Shown in pieces: positions 1 to 10,096 of a stretch of 64,000 nt of DNA. The notes beneath the pieces were generated by a model that was not told the DNA's origin, searched no databases, and saw nothing but the letters and a program-made list of their open reading frames with translations. Origin of the DNA: Candidatus Bipolaricaulis sibiricus (GTDB lineage: Bacteria; Bipolaricaulota; Bipolaricaulia; Bipolaricaulales; Bipolaricaulaceae); contig CP034928.1 in assembly GCA_004102645.1 (NCBI GenBank), positions 248,001 to 312,000 on the forward strand, in the 5' to 3' direction. Position numbers and translations under genes: made by a program. How positions within the stretch are numbered: position 1 is the stretch's first letter; the number at the start of each line of letters is the position of its first letter.

Positions 1-1518
1 CCCGGGGACCGGGTGGCGCTCGTGGGGCCGAACAGCACGCGTTACCTTGTGCTCGACACAGCAATCGGGCTCTCTGGCGCGGTGAGCGTCCCCCTGTACT
101 TCACGAGCCCACCGTCCGAGGTGCGGACGGTTCTCGCGGACAGCGGGGCGAAGCTCCTGTTGGCTGGCCTGGGTTCGCTGCTCGATCGCCTGGACGAGGT
201 GGGGGCACCGCCCGTAGTGATCTCGTTCGCCGGCGAAGTACCCGAGGATCGGCTTCCCCTCGGCGTGCTCGGGTGGGAGGCGTTCCTCGCGCTCGGCGCC
301 GATGACGAGCACCTCGCCCGGAGCCCGGTCGGGCCGGACGACCTCGCCACGCTCCGCTACACGTCGGGCACGACCGGGCCGCCGAAGGGGGTGATGTTCC
401 GCCACGACCAGCTCCGGTGGATGGCGGAGACACTGGCGAGCCTGCTCCCGTGGAAGCCACGAACCCGGCGTGGGACGTACCTCTCGTTCCTGCCGCTGAA
501 CCATGTGGTGGAGGGGATTCTGGGCACGTACGCCCCGCACTACATGCCGGCGCGGGTGGACGTGATGTTCCTCGACGACTTCCGACGCCTGGCCGACGGT
601 CTGCGCCGGGTGCGGCCGACGGTGTTCTTCTCCGTCCCCCGGTTCTACGAGAAGCTGTGGGACGCGTTCCACGCGAGCCGGGTCGGACCGTGGTGCCAGC
701 GGAGCGGGCCGATCGGGCGTGACCTCCTCCGTTCGTTCATCCGACGCCGGCTGCTCGTCCGCGCCGGTCTCGACCGCTGTGCCCAGCTCATCTCCGGCTC
801 GGCCCCGATCGCCGAGGGTCTGCTCCGGGAGCTGTCCGCTCTTGGGATCGAGGTTCACAACGCGTACGGACTGACCGAGGCCCCCCTCGTGACCCTGAAC
901 CGGGCGGGGAGGAACCGCATCGGAACGGTGGGCGAGCCGCTCCCGGAGACCGAAATCTGCCTCGCCGAGGACGGCGAGGTCCTCGTACGCGGTCCGCAGG
1001 TGACGCCGGGGTACTGGGGGCGGGAGGCCGAACAGCCGTTCCACGGCGGGTGGCTTCTCACCGGCGACCTCGGCGAGCTCCGCGACGGGTTCCTTGTCAT
1101 CACGGGTCGCAAAAAGGACCTCCTGAAGACGGCGTATGGGAAGTACGTGAGCCCCGGCAAGGTGGAGGCCCTCCTCAAGGGGATCCCGGGCGTGGCCGAG
1201 GCGCTGGTGGTGGGAGAGGGGCGGCCATACTGCGCCGCGCTCTTGTGGGTGTCCAAGGACGATCCCTGCCTAGAGGGCAAGCGGCTCGATGAGGCGGTCG
1301 AGTCTGTGAACCGGAACCTCTCCCACCCCGAGCAGGTGAAGGCGTGGGCCGTCCTGGCGCACGACCTCTCGATCGAGCGGGGAGATCTGACCGCGAACCT
1401 CAAGCTTCGGCGGGCGGTGGTGCTCGAACGTAGGAGCGATGCTGTCGCTGCCCTGTACGAAGCGGGCACCGTCCCCGCTGGGGTCCTCCACCTCGGGCGG
1501 GCGACTCCTGGGCCGTGA
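1..1518 (+). CDS. Long-chain acyl-CoA synthetase-like AMP-binding ligase (5' partial)
   Basis: This is an ANL-superfamily adenylate-forming enzyme, which activates a carboxylic acid as acyl-AMP, normally for transfer to CoA. The reading frame is open from base 1, and the residues before the first GTG (base 13) already look like the family interior, so the true start lies upstream of the window. The phosphate-binding motif [11 protein letters not shown] is at about 358-390, the YGLTE motif at about 865-879, and the hinge and C-terminal core with GRKKD near 1107. The C-terminal lid is present and ends normally. The next gene overlaps the stop by 4 bases and a GMC flavoprotein follows, so the three are probably co-transcribed. 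The substrate cannot be read from the sequence; the family resemblance is to long-chain acyl-CoA ligases. Confidence 0.85.
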   Translation, partial: PGDRVALVGPNSTRYLVLDTAIGLSGAVSVPLYFTSPPSEVRTVLADSGAKLLLAGLGSLLDRLDEVGAPPVVISFAGEVPEDRLPLGVLGWEAFLALGADDEHLARSPVGPDDLATLRYTSGTTGPPKGVMFRHDQLRWMAETLASLLPWKPRTRRGTYLSFLPLNHVVEGILGTYAPHYMPARVDVMFLDDFRRLADGLRRVRPTVFFSVPRFYEKLWDAFHASRVGPWCQRSGPIGRDLLRSFIRRRLLVRAGLDRCAQLISGSAPIAEGLLRELSALGIEVHNAYGLTEAPLVTLNRAGRNRIGTVGEPLPETEICLAEDGEVLVRGPQVTPGYWGREAEQPFHGGWLLTGDLGELRDGFLVITGRKKDLLKTAYGKYVSPGKVEALLKGIPGVAEALVVGEGRPYCAALLWVSKDDPCLEGKRLDEAVESVNRNLSHPEQVKAWAVLAHDLSIERGDLTANLKLRRAVVLERRSDAVAALYEAGTVPAGVLHLGRATPGP

Positions 1519-2120
1519 GCGTGCGCTTGGTCCTAGCCGCGCGGTGGCTCCCCCCGTTCGTGGAGCGATGGATGCTGGACCGAGTGGCGCGCGTCACGAA
1601 CGGCGCCCTCGATGAGCTCCTCCTCGAGCATGCCCCGGGGGAGGTGGCACGAATCTGGGCAGGTGAGGGCCGTCTTCCGCGGCGGATGGCCGCGCGACGG
1701 GCGAAGCTGGCGCAGGTCCATGCCCAGCGCGTGCTCGCCCTGGCGGATGCGCTCGGGGAGGAGCGGGCCGTAGAACTGGCGCGGGCCCGTCTGTTCCCCG
1801 TGGGCGTGGCCCTGGGGAAGGATGCGCGTCGCCTCCTCGGGGTGGGCAATGCCCTTGATGAGGTGGAGCGGGCAGCGCGTGTTCTGTACCGAACGCTGGG
1901 GATCGCGTTCCGGCTCGATCTCGGTCCGCCAGTGCGGCTCGTCGTCGAGCGCTGCGCCCTCGCTCCCCACTACGGACCCGTCACCTGCCGGGCCCTGTCT
2001 GCGGTGGACGAGGGCGTTCTGGCGGGGCTGAACCCGTACCTGCGTATGTCGTTCGCAGACCGGCTCACTGACGGCCGGCCGGCCTGCGTTGCGGAGATCA
2101 CTCGCCAGGACGAGCGATGA
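1515..2120 (+). CDS. Unknown 201-aa protein, possibly related to the ATC-hydrolase family
   Basis: A soluble protein without a signal peptide or membrane segment. The GTG start overlaps the upstream TGA (GTGA), and its own stop overlaps the next start (ATGA), so it sits in the middle of a coupled three-gene operon. It is mostly helical by composition. A C-terminal segment, [17 protein letters not shown], reminds me of the end of L-2-amino-thiazoline-4-carboxylate hydrolase-like proteins. This is a weak recognition by eye and no catalytic residues were assigned. Its position between an acyl-activating ligase and a flavin oxidoreductase suggests a role in the same pathway. Confidence 0.5.
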   Translation: MSVRLVLAARWLPPFVERWMLDRVARVTNGALDELLLEHAPGEVARIWAGEGRLPRRMAARRAKLAQVHAQRVLALADALGEERAVELARARLFPVGVALGKDARRLLGVGNALDEVERAARVLYRTLGIAFRLDLGPPVRLVVERCALAPHYGPVTCRALSAVDEGVLAGLNPYLRMSFADRLTDGRPACVAEITRQDER

Positions 2121-3445
2121 GCTGTCGTCCCAGCGCGATCGTGGTCGGATCCGGCGCCGGCGGGGCGACCGCCGCCCGTGCGCTGGCCCAGCGGGGGTGG
2201 AGCGTCGTGCTCTTCGAGACGGGAAGACCGTTTCGCCCGCTCGCCCGGCCGTTGCTCCAGCTCGCTGAGCCGTTGCGGCGCCTCGGCCTGCTTCGATCGG
2301 CTGGCGTCATCTCCCGCCTGTTCCCCCACCTCGAGACGATCCGGACCTCGGGCGGGATCGAGCTCGTTCGGGGGGTGACCACCGGTGGGAGCACGGTCCT
2401 CGCGTGCGGGAACCTCGTCCGCGCGGAGCGGGGCCTCCGGGAGATCGGGATCGACCTGTCCCCCGAGTACGCGGAGCTCGAGGCGCTGCTCCAGCCCCGC
2501 CCGACGCCGGTCGAGCGCTGGCGACCGGTGAGCCGGGCGATGTTCGCCGCAGCGGAGAGGCAGGGGCTCGCCCCCAAGCCCGTGCCGAAGGCCGTGGACC
2601 CCGAGCGGTGCGTGGCGTGCGGGCTGTGCGAGGTCGGCTGCGCGGTGGGTGCGAAGTGGGACGCGCGGCGGTTCCTGAGCGAGGTCCGTCAGCAGGGGGG
2701 GGAGGTGCGCACCGCGACCCGGGTGGAGCGGGTTGTCCTCGACCGCGATCGGGCTGTGGGCGTGGTAGCCGGCGGTGCGTCTGTCCGTGCCGACGCCGTG
2801 GTTCTTGCCGCCGGTGCGATCGGGACAGCCCAGATCCTGCACCGGTCGGGCCTGCCCGTGGCCGATCGGCTGTGGGTGGACGTGGTGGTCACCCTCGGCG
2901 GGCGACTGGCCGGCGCGCGCCAGCTCGACGAGCCGCCGATGGTCTGGTACGCAGAAGGGGAGGGGTACATCCTGTCCTCGTACCTCGACATCCTCTCCCA
3001 CTGCTTCCACCCACCGTGGCGACGGGTCCCGCTCGCCGACCGCGTGGGGCTGATGGTGAAGCTCGCCGACGAGGCCACAGGAACGGTGCACGCCGACGGT
3101 TCGGTGGACAAGGCGCTTACCTTGGAGGACGAGCGTGCCCTCGGTGAGGCACTCGATCGGGCCCGCGAGGTCATGGAGGAGGCGGGGGTGGGCGGGCCGT
3201 TCGTCCCCGGGCTTCCCAACGCCGGCCACCTGGGGGGGACCGTTCCCCTCACCGTTCAGGATGCCCCGTCGATGCACCCCGCTTCGCTTCCGGAGGGTCT
3301 GTGGGTCGCCGATCTGTCGCTCGCGCCCCTCTCCCAGGGCCTGCCGACGATCCTCACGACTGCGGCCCTCGCCCTGCGGGTCGCCCGGAGGGTTGCCGCC
3401 ATCGCGGCGCCGGAGCGGGACCGCGGTCCACGCCGACAGCTCTAG
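2117..3445 (+). CDS. GMC-family FAD-dependent oxidoreductase
   Basis: This flavoprotein would oxidise an alcohol or related group, or carry out a reverse reduction. The N-terminus has the dinucleotide-binding fold [18 protein letters not shown] (about residues 10-27), followed by the GMC segment [14 protein letters not shown] (about 85-98) where FAD is held. A second FAD-contact region [19 protein letters not shown] lies near 225-245. The C-terminal GMC domain contains [11 protein letters not shown] near 373. At about residue 164 there is a ferredoxin-like cluster, [11 protein letters not shown], that could bind an iron-sulfur centre, although no obvious further cysteine set accompanies it. 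It is the last gene of a three-gene operon starting with an AMP-binding ligase. The substrate is unknown. Confidence 0.8.
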   Translation: MSCRPSAIVVGSGAGGATAARALAQRGWSVVLFETGRPFRPLARPLLQLAEPLRRLGLLRSAGVISRLFPHLETIRTSGGIELVRGVTTGGSTVLACGNLVRAERGLREIGIDLSPEYAELEALLQPRPTPVERWRPVSRAMFAAAERQGLAPKPVPKAVDPERCVACGLCEVGCAVGAKWDARRFLSEVRQQGGEVRTATRVERVVLDRDRAVGVVAGGASVRADAVVLAAGAIGTAQILHRSGLPVADRLWVDVVVTLGGRLAGARQLDEPPMVWYAEGEGYILSSYLDILSHCFHPPWRRVPLADRVGLMVKLADEATGTVHADGSVDKALTLEDERALGEALDRAREVMEEAGVGGPFVPGLPNAGHLGGTVPLTVQDAPSMHPASLPEGLWVADLSLAPLSQGLPTILTTAALALRVARRVAAIAAPERDRGPRRQL

Positions 3446-3882
3446 AGCCGACCGGGGAAGCTCGCGCTTGCTCGGCTGCAGCTCGTACCTCAGGTCTGCT
3501 TGGGCCCACGGGGCGGCCACCGCGTGGCGTCGGGCGATGTGTCTCCGGTCGGAGAACGCCCATGGCGACAACGAACCGACGGGCGCGGTCCCCCCCGGGG
3601 CCCCGCCGCTGGACGCGCCTGGACGGCCTGGTCGCTGGCCCCCAGTCGACGCGCGCAGTGGGGGTGAAGTTGGCCCTTGGGCGCGGCACCGTCCTCGTGG
3701 CCCAGACCGGCGCCCGTCGCCCGGTCTGCCGCGCTGCCGACTTGCGGCCCCCGGTCAGCCAGAGGCGGCGGAGATGGCCTTCCGATCCTTGCAGACGGGA
3801 GTGCGACGTTTCGTGACCACGCTTCTTCGGGTACTCTGGAACGTGGCCGGGGCTGCAGACCCTGCCCAAGGAGGCGAACGAA
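3446..3882. other. Intergenic region, no gene recognised
   Basis: This 437-base stretch lies between the GMC oxidoreductase and the hydrolase. Short ORFs here have arginine- and proline-rich translations typical of GC-rich non-coding DNA, and none has a ribosome site. I see only the promoter and ribosome site of the downstream hydrolase at its right end. Confidence 0.5.
3809..3837 (+). promoter_or_regulatory. Putative sigma70-type promoter of the hydrolase gene
   Basis: TTTCGT at 3809-3814 and TACTCT at 3832-3837 are separated by 17 bases. The predicted transcript would carry a leader of about 40 bases that includes the AAGGAGG ribosome site before 3883. Confidence 0.4.
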
Positions 3883-5010
3883 ATGGAAGCTTGGAAGTGG
3901 GTTCTGCTTGCTCTGGTGGCCGGTCTGGCCGTGGTCTTCGCGTTCCGTGGCCCGAGTCCGGAGCCGGTGCCCGTGGTTGCCCCGGCGCGCGACGTCGAGG
4001 TCACGTTCTCCCACCGGGGGATCACCCTCGCCGGGACGCTCAGCCTTCCGGCGACCCCTGGCCCGCACCCCGCGCTGATCCTCATCACGGGGAGTGGCCC
4101 CCAGAACCGCGACTCGGAGATCGAGGGGCTTCCCGGGTACGCTCCGTTCCGGTGGATCGCGGAGTACCTCAGTGCGCGAGGGATCGCGGTCCTTCGCTAC
4201 GATGACCGCGGCGTGGGCGCGTCGGGCGGGGACTTCCGCTCAGCGACCGCGGCCGACTTCGCCGACGACGCCGAGGCGGCGTTCGACTTCCTGCGTCACC
4301 ACCCCGAGATCAGCTCGCCGCGGATCGGCCTCGTTGGGCACAGCGAGGGCGCGATCGTGGCAGCGAGGGTCGCTGCGCGGCGGCCGGAAGTGGCGTTCGT
4401 CGTGTCCCTAGCTGGGATTGCAGTCACCGGCTACGAGACGATCGTCCGCCAAGTGGAGCTGATCGTTCTCGCCAGCGGGTTGGGCCAAGAGGCGGCGGCC
4501 GCCGCTGCTGCCCAGCAGCGGGCGGTCCTCGACCTCGTCGTGGCTAGGGACTGGGAGGCGTTGGAGTCGCTCGTCGTGCAGATCAAGCGGACCCAGATCG
4601 CCGACCTCCCCCCGGAGCAGCAGGAGGCCCTCGGCGACCTCGATGCATTCGCCCAGGACATCGCGGCGCAGGAAGTGGCAGTTCTGCGGAGCGACTGGTA
4701 CCGGGAGCTGCTCATCTACGACCCCGCGCAGGACTGGGCCAAGATCCGCGTCCCCGTGCTCGCGGTGTTCGGAGGCCTTGACGTCCAGGTCGACGCAGAC
4801 CAGAACAAGGCTGCGCTTCAGGCAGCCCTCGCTCGTGCGGGGAACCGGGACGGAACTGTGGTCGTCCTCCCCGACGCGAATCACCTGTTCCAGGTGGCAG
4901 TCACCGGCGCGCCGTGGGAGTACCCGCTCCTTCCAACGGAATTCCACCCGCGCCTGCTTCCCACGGTTGGGGACTGGCTGCTCACCCGGTTCGGCCCCGC
5001 TGCGCGGTGA
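3883..5010 (+). CDS. Membrane-anchored alpha/beta hydrolase
   Basis: A 375-aa serine hydrolase of the alpha/beta fold. An N-terminal hydrophobic segment (about residues 5-21) serves as a signal or membrane anchor, so the catalytic domain should act outside the cytoplasmic membrane. The nucleophile elbow is GHSEGA (about residues 152-157). An early oxyanion-loop motif ITGSGPQNRD is near 68-77, and the late FGGLDVQVD and DANHLFQ segments supply the acid and histidine. The glycine-rich YDDRGVGASGG motif is typical of the dienelactone hydrolase/X-Pro peptidase-like subgroup. A strong AAGGAGG site precedes the ATG. It appears monocistronic. Whether it is an esterase, lipase or peptidase cannot be told. 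Confidence 0.8.
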   Translation: MEAWKWVLLALVAGLAVVFAFRGPSPEPVPVVAPARDVEVTFSHRGITLAGTLSLPATPGPHPALILITGSGPQNRDSEIEGLPGYAPFRWIAEYLSARGIAVLRYDDRGVGASGGDFRSATAADFADDAEAAFDFLRHHPEISSPRIGLVGHSEGAIVAARVAARRPEVAFVVSLAGIAVTGYETIVRQVELIVLASGLGQEAAAAAAAQQRAVLDLVVARDWEALESLVVQIKRTQIADLPPEQQEALGDLDAFAQDIAAQEVAVLRSDWYRELLIYDPAQDWAKIRVPVLAVFGGLDVQVDADQNKAALQAALARAGNRDGTVVVLPDANHLFQVAVTGAPWEYPLLPTEFHPRLLPTVGDWLLTRFGPAAR

Positions 5011-5066
5011 CGGTCCGCCCCCGGCCGTGCGGCTCTGCACGAGCGGGTTCCGACCAGCGGGGTCCG

Positions 5067-5094
5067 TTGCTTGCCCCGGCGCATCGGGTACGAT
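5067..5094 (+). promoter_or_regulatory. Putative promoter of the GYD-domain gene
   Basis: TTGCTT at 5067-5072 and TACGAT at 5089-5094 are 16 bases apart. Transcription would begin near 5101, just before the AAGGAGG ribosome site at 5104-5110. Confidence 0.55.
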
Positions 5095-5115
5095 CGTTCT
5101 ATCCAAGGAGGGCGG

Positions 5116-5406
5116 ATGCAGACCTATGTGCTTCTGACCAGGCTCACGGACGAAGGGGCGAAGACGATCAAGGAGAAGCCGGAGCGGATCCTCGAGGTGA
5201 ACCGTGAGATCGAGGCCCTCGGCGCAAAGGTCATCCACCAGTACGCCACGCTCGGGCAATACGACTTCGTGACGATCATCGAAGCGACCGGGGCGATGGC
5301 CGTGGCCCGCGTGGCGGTGGAACTCGGCGCCCGCGGCACGGTGAAGATCGAGACGCTGAGCGCTCTGCCCATCGACGACTTCGTCGCCCGCATCCAGCAG
5401 CGGTAG
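5116..5406 (+). CDS. GYD-domain protein
   Basis: A 96-aa protein that matches the small GYD family over its whole length. It starts with MQTYVLLTRLTDEG, has the family-naming GQYDFV segment near the middle, and ends with an alternating helix-strand pattern expected of a ferredoxin-like dimer. The start was set at the ATG that follows AAGGAGG; the frame is open further upstream but lacks a better site. No signal peptide is present, so it is cytoplasmic. The function of the family is not established. It has its own promoter and is followed by a secreted protease-like gene after 24 bases. Confidence 0.85.
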   Translation: MQTYVLLTRLTDEGAKTIKEKPERILEVNREIEALGAKVIHQYATLGQYDFVTIIEATGAMAVARVAVELGARGTVKIETLSALPIDDFVARIQQR

Positions 5407-5430
5407 GGCTTCCCGGTCCAGGAGGTCGGG

Positions 5431-6414
5431 ATGGTGCGGCGGTGCCTGGGGTTCGTCCTGTGTGGCGTCTGGATGGCGGCCCTCGGCTGGGGCCAGGGTG
5501 CGGTAACCCTCCGCTGGTCGTGGCAGGTCGAGGCCGCCCAGGCGTGCTCTTCGGCCGAGGCGACGCTGCTCCTGTGTCAGGTCCCTGAGGGTTCGGCGGC
5601 CTCGGTCACGCTGTCCGTGTCGGCCGACCCGGCGCGCGCGGTGCACGTGGCACCGGTCGCCGTCCCCGCGGGCTGGCCGGCTGCCTCGTCCTCCTCGGGC
5701 TGGGGCACGGCGACGACGGTCTACCGGTTCACCCCCCCGCCGGGGAGTGCCGGGCGACTCGTGGAGATCCTGTACCGTGCCTGGACGGACGGCGTTCCGG
5801 CGCTCGACCTGAAGCTGGCGGTGAACATCAGCGCTCCGGTCCCGGCGTGCTCCCTCGCCGGGCCCGCGCCAGCGGGGTCGCGGGAGATGGAGGCCCGGCT
5901 CGCGTGGAGCGCTGACCGTCCGCTGACCTGGGACGACTTCTGGGCTCCGCCGCCCCCGGACCGTGATCCGCAGGCCGCAGCAGCGATCGCGATCGTCATC
6001 GACTACCAGTTGGAGCCGGTGCTGACCCCGGACGGCCCGAAGTGGCGGGCCGGCGTGGGCTCGCTGGTGGTGACGGCAGCGATGGAGCGGGACCGGTCGT
6101 GGGCGCTCGCCGACCGCCGGACGCCGACGGGCCTCGGGCACGAGCAGCGGCACTTCGACCTCGCCGAGGCGTACCGGCGCCTGTTGGAGGCGGCACTGCG
6201 GGGGCTGTCGGCGACGGGGTCCTCCGCCGCGGAGGCAGCCCAGAACCTCCTCAGCCAGGGTCGGGCCGTGTTCCAGGAGGTCATGGACCGTCACTCTGCA
6301 GCTCAGGCCCAGTACGACCGGGATACGAACCACGGGCGCGACGCCGCGCGGCAGGAGGAGTGGGACCGCAGGATCGCCGGCTGGCTCAGCGACCCGTACC
6401 TCCGACTACCCTAG
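5431..6414 (+). CDS. Secreted DUF922-like putative zinc protease
   Basis: A 327-aa exported protein. The signal peptide covers about residues 1-22 and ends near GWGQG. The middle is a beta-rich domain of unknown type. The C-terminal half carries LTWDDF (about 165) and GHEQRHFDLAEAYR (about 234), the latter being an HExxH-type zinc site. That pairing is what I associate with DUF922 predicted metalloproteases. A long C-terminal helix with HSAAQAQYDRDTNHG, including a further histidine, follows. The start GTG/ATG is preceded by AGGAGGT. It is tail-to-tail with the next minus-strand gene, with a single base between them. Confidence 0.65.
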   Translation: MVRRCLGFVLCGVWMAALGWGQGAVTLRWSWQVEAAQACSSAEATLLLCQVPEGSAASVTLSVSADPARAVHVAPVAVPAGWPAASSSSGWGTATTVYRFTPPPGSAGRLVEILYRAWTDGVPALDLKLAVNISAPVPACSLAGPAPAGSREMEARLAWSADRPLTWDDFWAPPPPDRDPQAAAAIAIVIDYQLEPVLTPDGPKWRAGVGSLVVTAAMERDRSWALADRRTPTGLGHEQRHFDLAEAYRRLLEAALRGLSATGSSAAEAAQNLLSQGRAVFQEVMDRHSAAQAQYDRDTNHGRDAARQEEWDRRIAGWLSDPYLRLP

Positions 6415-6415
6415 C

Positions 6416-7102
6416 TCACCCTCCCGCCACCCGGGCGAGGTTGTTCTCGATGCTCCAGCCTGTGTATCCCGCGTCGAACTCCACCCGCCACCAGACATAG
6501 TCGCCGGCCCTCTCGGGCCCGCCGATGACCTTCCCCTCTACCCCGGCAGGAGCGGAGTCGCGGTAGTTGACGTGGGATACCTGAGGGTTCTCGGTTCCGG
6601 GACCCGTGCGGACGCGAACGGCGTCTGTGACTCTGACTCGGTCTCCGATCCGGAACTTGGTGGAGACGACGGCAGGCACGCCGACGATGAGGGGTGTAGG
6701 GGCGGCCGGCGCCTGGGAATAGGTCGTGCTGGCGTCCTTCCCGAGGATGAACTGGACCGTGTACGTCCCCGGGGAGGCCACGGTGTGCTCCCAGGTTACC
6801 GTGTGCTGTTTCCCTGCGGCCACGGTGACCGTCTGCGGGGGGACGGTGACGAGCACGTTCGCGCTGTCCCGCACGATAGCCCGAGCGTAGAACGTCCCGC
6901 TGCGGTTCCCGGTGTTCGTGAACGTGAGGCTGAGGGTGACGGTCTTCCCGGCCTCCACTCGCACTGGTGAGCCCGGGTCGCTCGGGCTGTACGCGTCAAT
7001 GCGCGCCGTCACCCGTCCGCAGCCCACTAGGGCAGCGGCCAGGACCACACCCGCTGTTGTTGCCATCAGGACTCTGAACGTTGCGCTCATGTGCTGATTC
7101 AC
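6416..7102 (-). CDS. Lipoprotein with CARDB-like and SH3-like domains
   Basis: A 228-aa exported lipoprotein. It begins with a GTG start preceded by GGAGG, followed by a hydrophobic segment and the lipobox LVGC near residue 28. Residues about 35-130 form an immunoglobulin-like domain of the CARDB/NEW3 type, with the TFTNTGNRSGTF pattern. Residues about 150-225 look like an SH3b domain (DRVRVTDAVRVRTGPG, then VWWRVEFDAGYTGW). Such SH3 domains often bind cell-wall or surface polymers. The precise role is unknown. The gene is divergent from uvrA. Confidence 0.7.
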   Translation of the reverse strand: MNQHMSATFRVLMATTAGVVLAAALVGCGRVTARIDAYSPSDPGSPVRVEAGKTVTLSLTFTNTGNRSGTFYARAIVRDSANVLVTVPPQTVTVAAGKQHTVTWEHTVASPGTYTVQFILGKDASTTYSQAPAAPTPLIVGVPAVVSTKFRIGDRVRVTDAVRVRTGPGTENPQVSHVNYRDSAPAGVEGKVIGGPERAGDYVWWRVEFDAGYTGWSIENNLARVAGG

Positions 7103-7270
7103 GGTACCCTCCCCATCTGTGATCTGTGTTACACGGTAAGCAAGACTTCCCCTCGCTCAAGGCCATCGGTACACCGCAGAGGTTCCCCATGTCCTAGCAT
7201 GGCGGCTGACAACCGTCGCGGCTAAGATCGTGGGTACGGCCTGCACCGAGGTCGGGGAGCGTTTTCTCAT

Positions 7271-10096
7271 ATGGATAAGCTCGTCATCCGTGGCGCCCGG
7301 GAGCACAACCTGAAGGGGATTGACCTCGAGATCCCCCGGGACCGTCTGGTCGTGATCACGGGGATCTCAGGGTCAGGGAAGTCATCGCTCGCGTTCGACA
7401 CCATCTACGCCGAAGGCCAGCGTCGCTACGTGGAGTCGCTCTCTGCCTATGCCCGGCAGTTCCTCGGGCTCATGCAGAAGCCCAACGTCGACTTCATCGA
7501 GGGTTTGTCGCCGGCGATTTCGATCGATCAGAAGTCACGCTCTCACAATCCTCGCTCCACGGTGGGCACAGTGACGGAGATCCACGACTACTTGCGCCTC
7601 CTCTACGCTCGGGTCGGGCGGCCCCATTGCCCGCAGTGCGGGCAGCCAATCGAGCGCCAGACGGCCCAACAGATCACGGACCAGGTCATGGCTCTCCCCG
7701 AAGGGACGGCGGTCCAGATCATGGCCCCCGTCATCCGGGGTCGGAAGGGGGAGTACAAGAACTTGTTCGAGGACCTCAAGCGCGAGGGGTTCGTCCGAAT
7801 CCGGGTCGACGGCGTCCTGCGCACCCTGTACGAGGCGATCGAGCTCGACAAGAACAAGCGCCACGACGTGGAGATCGTCCTTGATCGCATCAAGGTCACG
7901 GACAAGAAGCGGACACGAATTGGGGACTCGATTGAGACCGCGCTCCGCTATGGGCAGGGGGTGGCCATTGTAGAGGTTGTGGGTCAGGGCGAGCGTCTGT
8001 ACTCGGAGCACTTTGCCTGTGCGACGTGCGGGGTGAGCCTCCCCGAAATCGAACCGCGGTTGTTCTCGTTCAACTCACCGTTTGGGGCCTGCCCGAGTTG
8101 CGATGGGCTGGGCGTGCGGATGGTGGTGGACCCTGACCTGGTTGTGGACCCGCGCCGGTCGCTGCGCGAGGGGGGTCTCATCCCGTGGGCAACGACGAAA
8201 TCCCGCTGGATCGCTGCGCTGCTGGACGGGGTGTGTCGGGGTCATGCGATTGACCCGGACCGACCGCTCGGTCAGCTGCCCCCGGCCAAGCTCCACGTTC
8301 TCCTGTACGGGACAGACGGGGAACCGGTCGAGTTCACCTACACCACTACGTACGGCCGCACCCGGGTCTACCGCCGGCCATATGAGGGTCTGATCCCGTT
8401 GCTCGAGCGCAGCTACCGCGAGACGACCTCGGAGGAGGGTCGGGAGACGGTAGAGCAGTACCTGTCAGCGCTTCCGTGCGCCGAGTGTGGTGGAGCACGG
8501 CTGCGGAAGGAGGCTCTCGCGGTAACGGTGGCCGGAAGGAGTATCTGGCACGTGACGCAGCTCACCGTGCGCGCGGCGCTATCGTTCTTCAATGATCTCG
8601 AGCTGACCGAGCGCGAGCAGATGATTGCACAACAGATTCTCAAAGAGATCCGGTCGCGTCTCCAGTTCATGGCCGACGTGGGACTTGACTACCTGACCCT
8701 CGACCGGTCGGCGGGAACGCTGGCCGGTGGAGAGGCACAGCGGATCCGCCTTGCTACCCAGATTGGATCCCAGCTCACCGGTGTCCTGTACGTGCTTGAC
8801 GAGCCGTCGGTGGGACTGCACGCTCGCGACAACCTGAGGCTTCTCGCGACCCTGAAGCGACTTCGGGATATTGGAAACACGGTTCTCGTCGTCGAGCACG
8901 ACGAGGAGACGATGCGCGAGGCGGACTATCTCGTAGACCTCGGGCCGGGTGCCGGCATCCACGGCGGGTACGTCGTGGCGACGGGGACGCCGGGCGAAGT
9001 AGCTCGGGAGCCCCGCTCGCTCACAGGTCAGTACCTGGCGGGCACGCGGCGGATCCCGATCCCGGCTCAGCGCCGGCGAGCCGATGGGCGCTGGATCGTG
9101 GTCCGCGGAGCGCGGGAGCACAACCTGAAGGGGATCACCGTTCGCTTTCCGGTGGGGCTGTTCGTGTGCATCACTGGCGTGTCCGGCTCGGGCAAGTCCA
9201 CCCTCGCCGAGGAGGTGCTGTACCGGGGTCTTGCCTGGCGGCTGGGGTACATGGTGGGCAAACCGGGTCTGCACGACGACATCGAGGGTGTCCAGCATCT
9301 CGACAAGGTGATCGAGATCGACCAGTCGCCGATTGGACGGACGCCCCGCTCCAACCCAGCAACCTACACCAAGGCATTCGACCCGATCCGCGACGTGTTC
9401 GCCGCCACTCCCGAGGCCCGGATGCGGGGGTACGAGCTGGGTCGGTTCTCGTTCAACGTCCGCGGCGGACGGTGCGAAGCCTGCCAGGGGCAAGGGAAGG
9501 TCAAGATCGAGATGCACTTCCTTCCCGACGTCTACGTGCCGTGCGAGGTCTGCCACGGGACGCGCTACAACACGGAGACCCTTGCGGTCCGCTACAAGGG
9601 GCGGACCATCGCCGAGGTCCTCGACATGACGGTCGAGGAGGCCCTTGGGTTCTTCTCTCCAATTCCTCCGATTCGGGACAAGCTCCAGACCCTGTACGAT
9701 GTGGGGTTGGGCTATATCAAGCTGGGGCAGCCCGCGACCGAGCTCTCGGGGGGTGAGGCCCAGCGGGTGAAATTGGCTCGGGAACTGGCCCGCCGCGCCA
9801 CAGGGCGAACCCTTTACGTTCTCGACGAGCCGACGACCGGTCTTCACCCGGAGGACGTGCGGAGGCTCCTCTCGGTGCTGCACCGCCTCGTCGATGTGGG
9901 CAACACGGTCGTGGTGATCGAGCACAACCTGGACGTAGTCAAAACAGCAGACTGGATCATCGATCTCGGGCCAGAAGGCGGGGAAGACGGAGGGCAGGTG
10001 ATCGCGGAGGGACCGCCGGAGGCCGTGGCTGAGGTCCCTCGCTCGTACACCGGGCAGTTCCTGCGCCGGATCCTCGTTCCGCAGGGGGTGACATGA
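7271..10096 (+). CDS. uvrA: UvrABC excinuclease subunit A
   Basis: The damage-recognition ATPase of nucleotide excision repair, acting with UvrB and UvrC. It is full length at 941 aa. The first ABC domain has GISGSGKSS near residue 32, and a four-cysteine zinc module begins with CPQCG near 120. The first signature [12 protein letters not shown] is near 490. The second half repeats the layout with GVSGSGKST near 636, a zinc finger with CEACQGQG and CEVCHG at about 735-760, and [12 protein letters not shown] near 824. Both Walker B motifs ([13 protein letters not shown] and [13 protein letters not shown]) are intact. It is the first gene of a five-gene run; its stop overlaps the rmuC start by 4 bases. 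Confidence 0.98.
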   Translation: MDKLVIRGAREHNLKGIDLEIPRDRLVVITGISGSGKSSLAFDTIYAEGQRRYVESLSAYARQFLGLMQKPNVDFIEGLSPAISIDQKSRSHNPRSTVGTVTEIHDYLRLLYARVGRPHCPQCGQPIERQTAQQITDQVMALPEGTAVQIMAPVIRGRKGEYKNLFEDLKREGFVRIRVDGVLRTLYEAIELDKNKRHDVEIVLDRIKVTDKKRTRIGDSIETALRYGQGVAIVEVVGQGERLYSEHFACATCGVSLPEIEPRLFSFNSPFGACPSCDGLGVRMVVDPDLVVDPRRSLREGGLIPWATTKSRWIAALLDGVCRGHAIDPDRPLGQLPPAKLHVLLYGTDGEPVEFTYTTTYGRTRVYRRPYEGLIPLLERSYRETTSEEGRETVEQYLSALPCAECGGARLRKEALAVTVAGRSIWHVTQLTVRAALSFFNDLELTEREQMIAQQILKEIRSRLQFMADVGLDYLTLDRSAGTLAGGEAQRIRLATQIGSQLTGVLYVLDEPSVGLHARDNLRLLATLKRLRDIGNTVLVVEHDEETMREADYLVDLGPGAGIHGGYVVATGTPGEVAREPRSLTGQYLAGTRRIPIPAQRRRADGRWIVVRGAREHNLKGITVRFPVGLFVCITGVSGSGKSTLAEEVLYRGLAWRLGYMVGKPGLHDDIEGVQHLDKVIEIDQSPIGRTPRSNPATYTKAFDPIRDVFAATPEARMRGYELGRFSFNVRGGRCEACQGQGKVKIEMHFLPDVYVPCEVCHGTRYNTETLAVRYKGRTIAEVLDMTVEEALGFFSPIPPIRDKLQTLYDVGLGYIKLGQPATELSGGEAQRVKLARELARRATGRTLYVLDEPTTGLHPEDVRRLLSVLHRLVDVGNTVVVIEHNLDVVKTADWIIDLGPEGGEDGGQVIAEGPPEAVAEVPRSYTGQFLRRILVPQGVT

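Noticed and set aside
1970-3571. A long antisense ORF (533 aa) over the GMC gene
   Set aside because: It is the complement of a real gene in GC-rich DNA; its translation is rich in arginine, glycine and proline and shows no domain.
4408-6333. A 641-aa minus-strand ORF across the hydrolase, GYD and DUF922 genes
   Set aside because: It crosses three well supported plus-strand genes, and its product has no recognisable domain.
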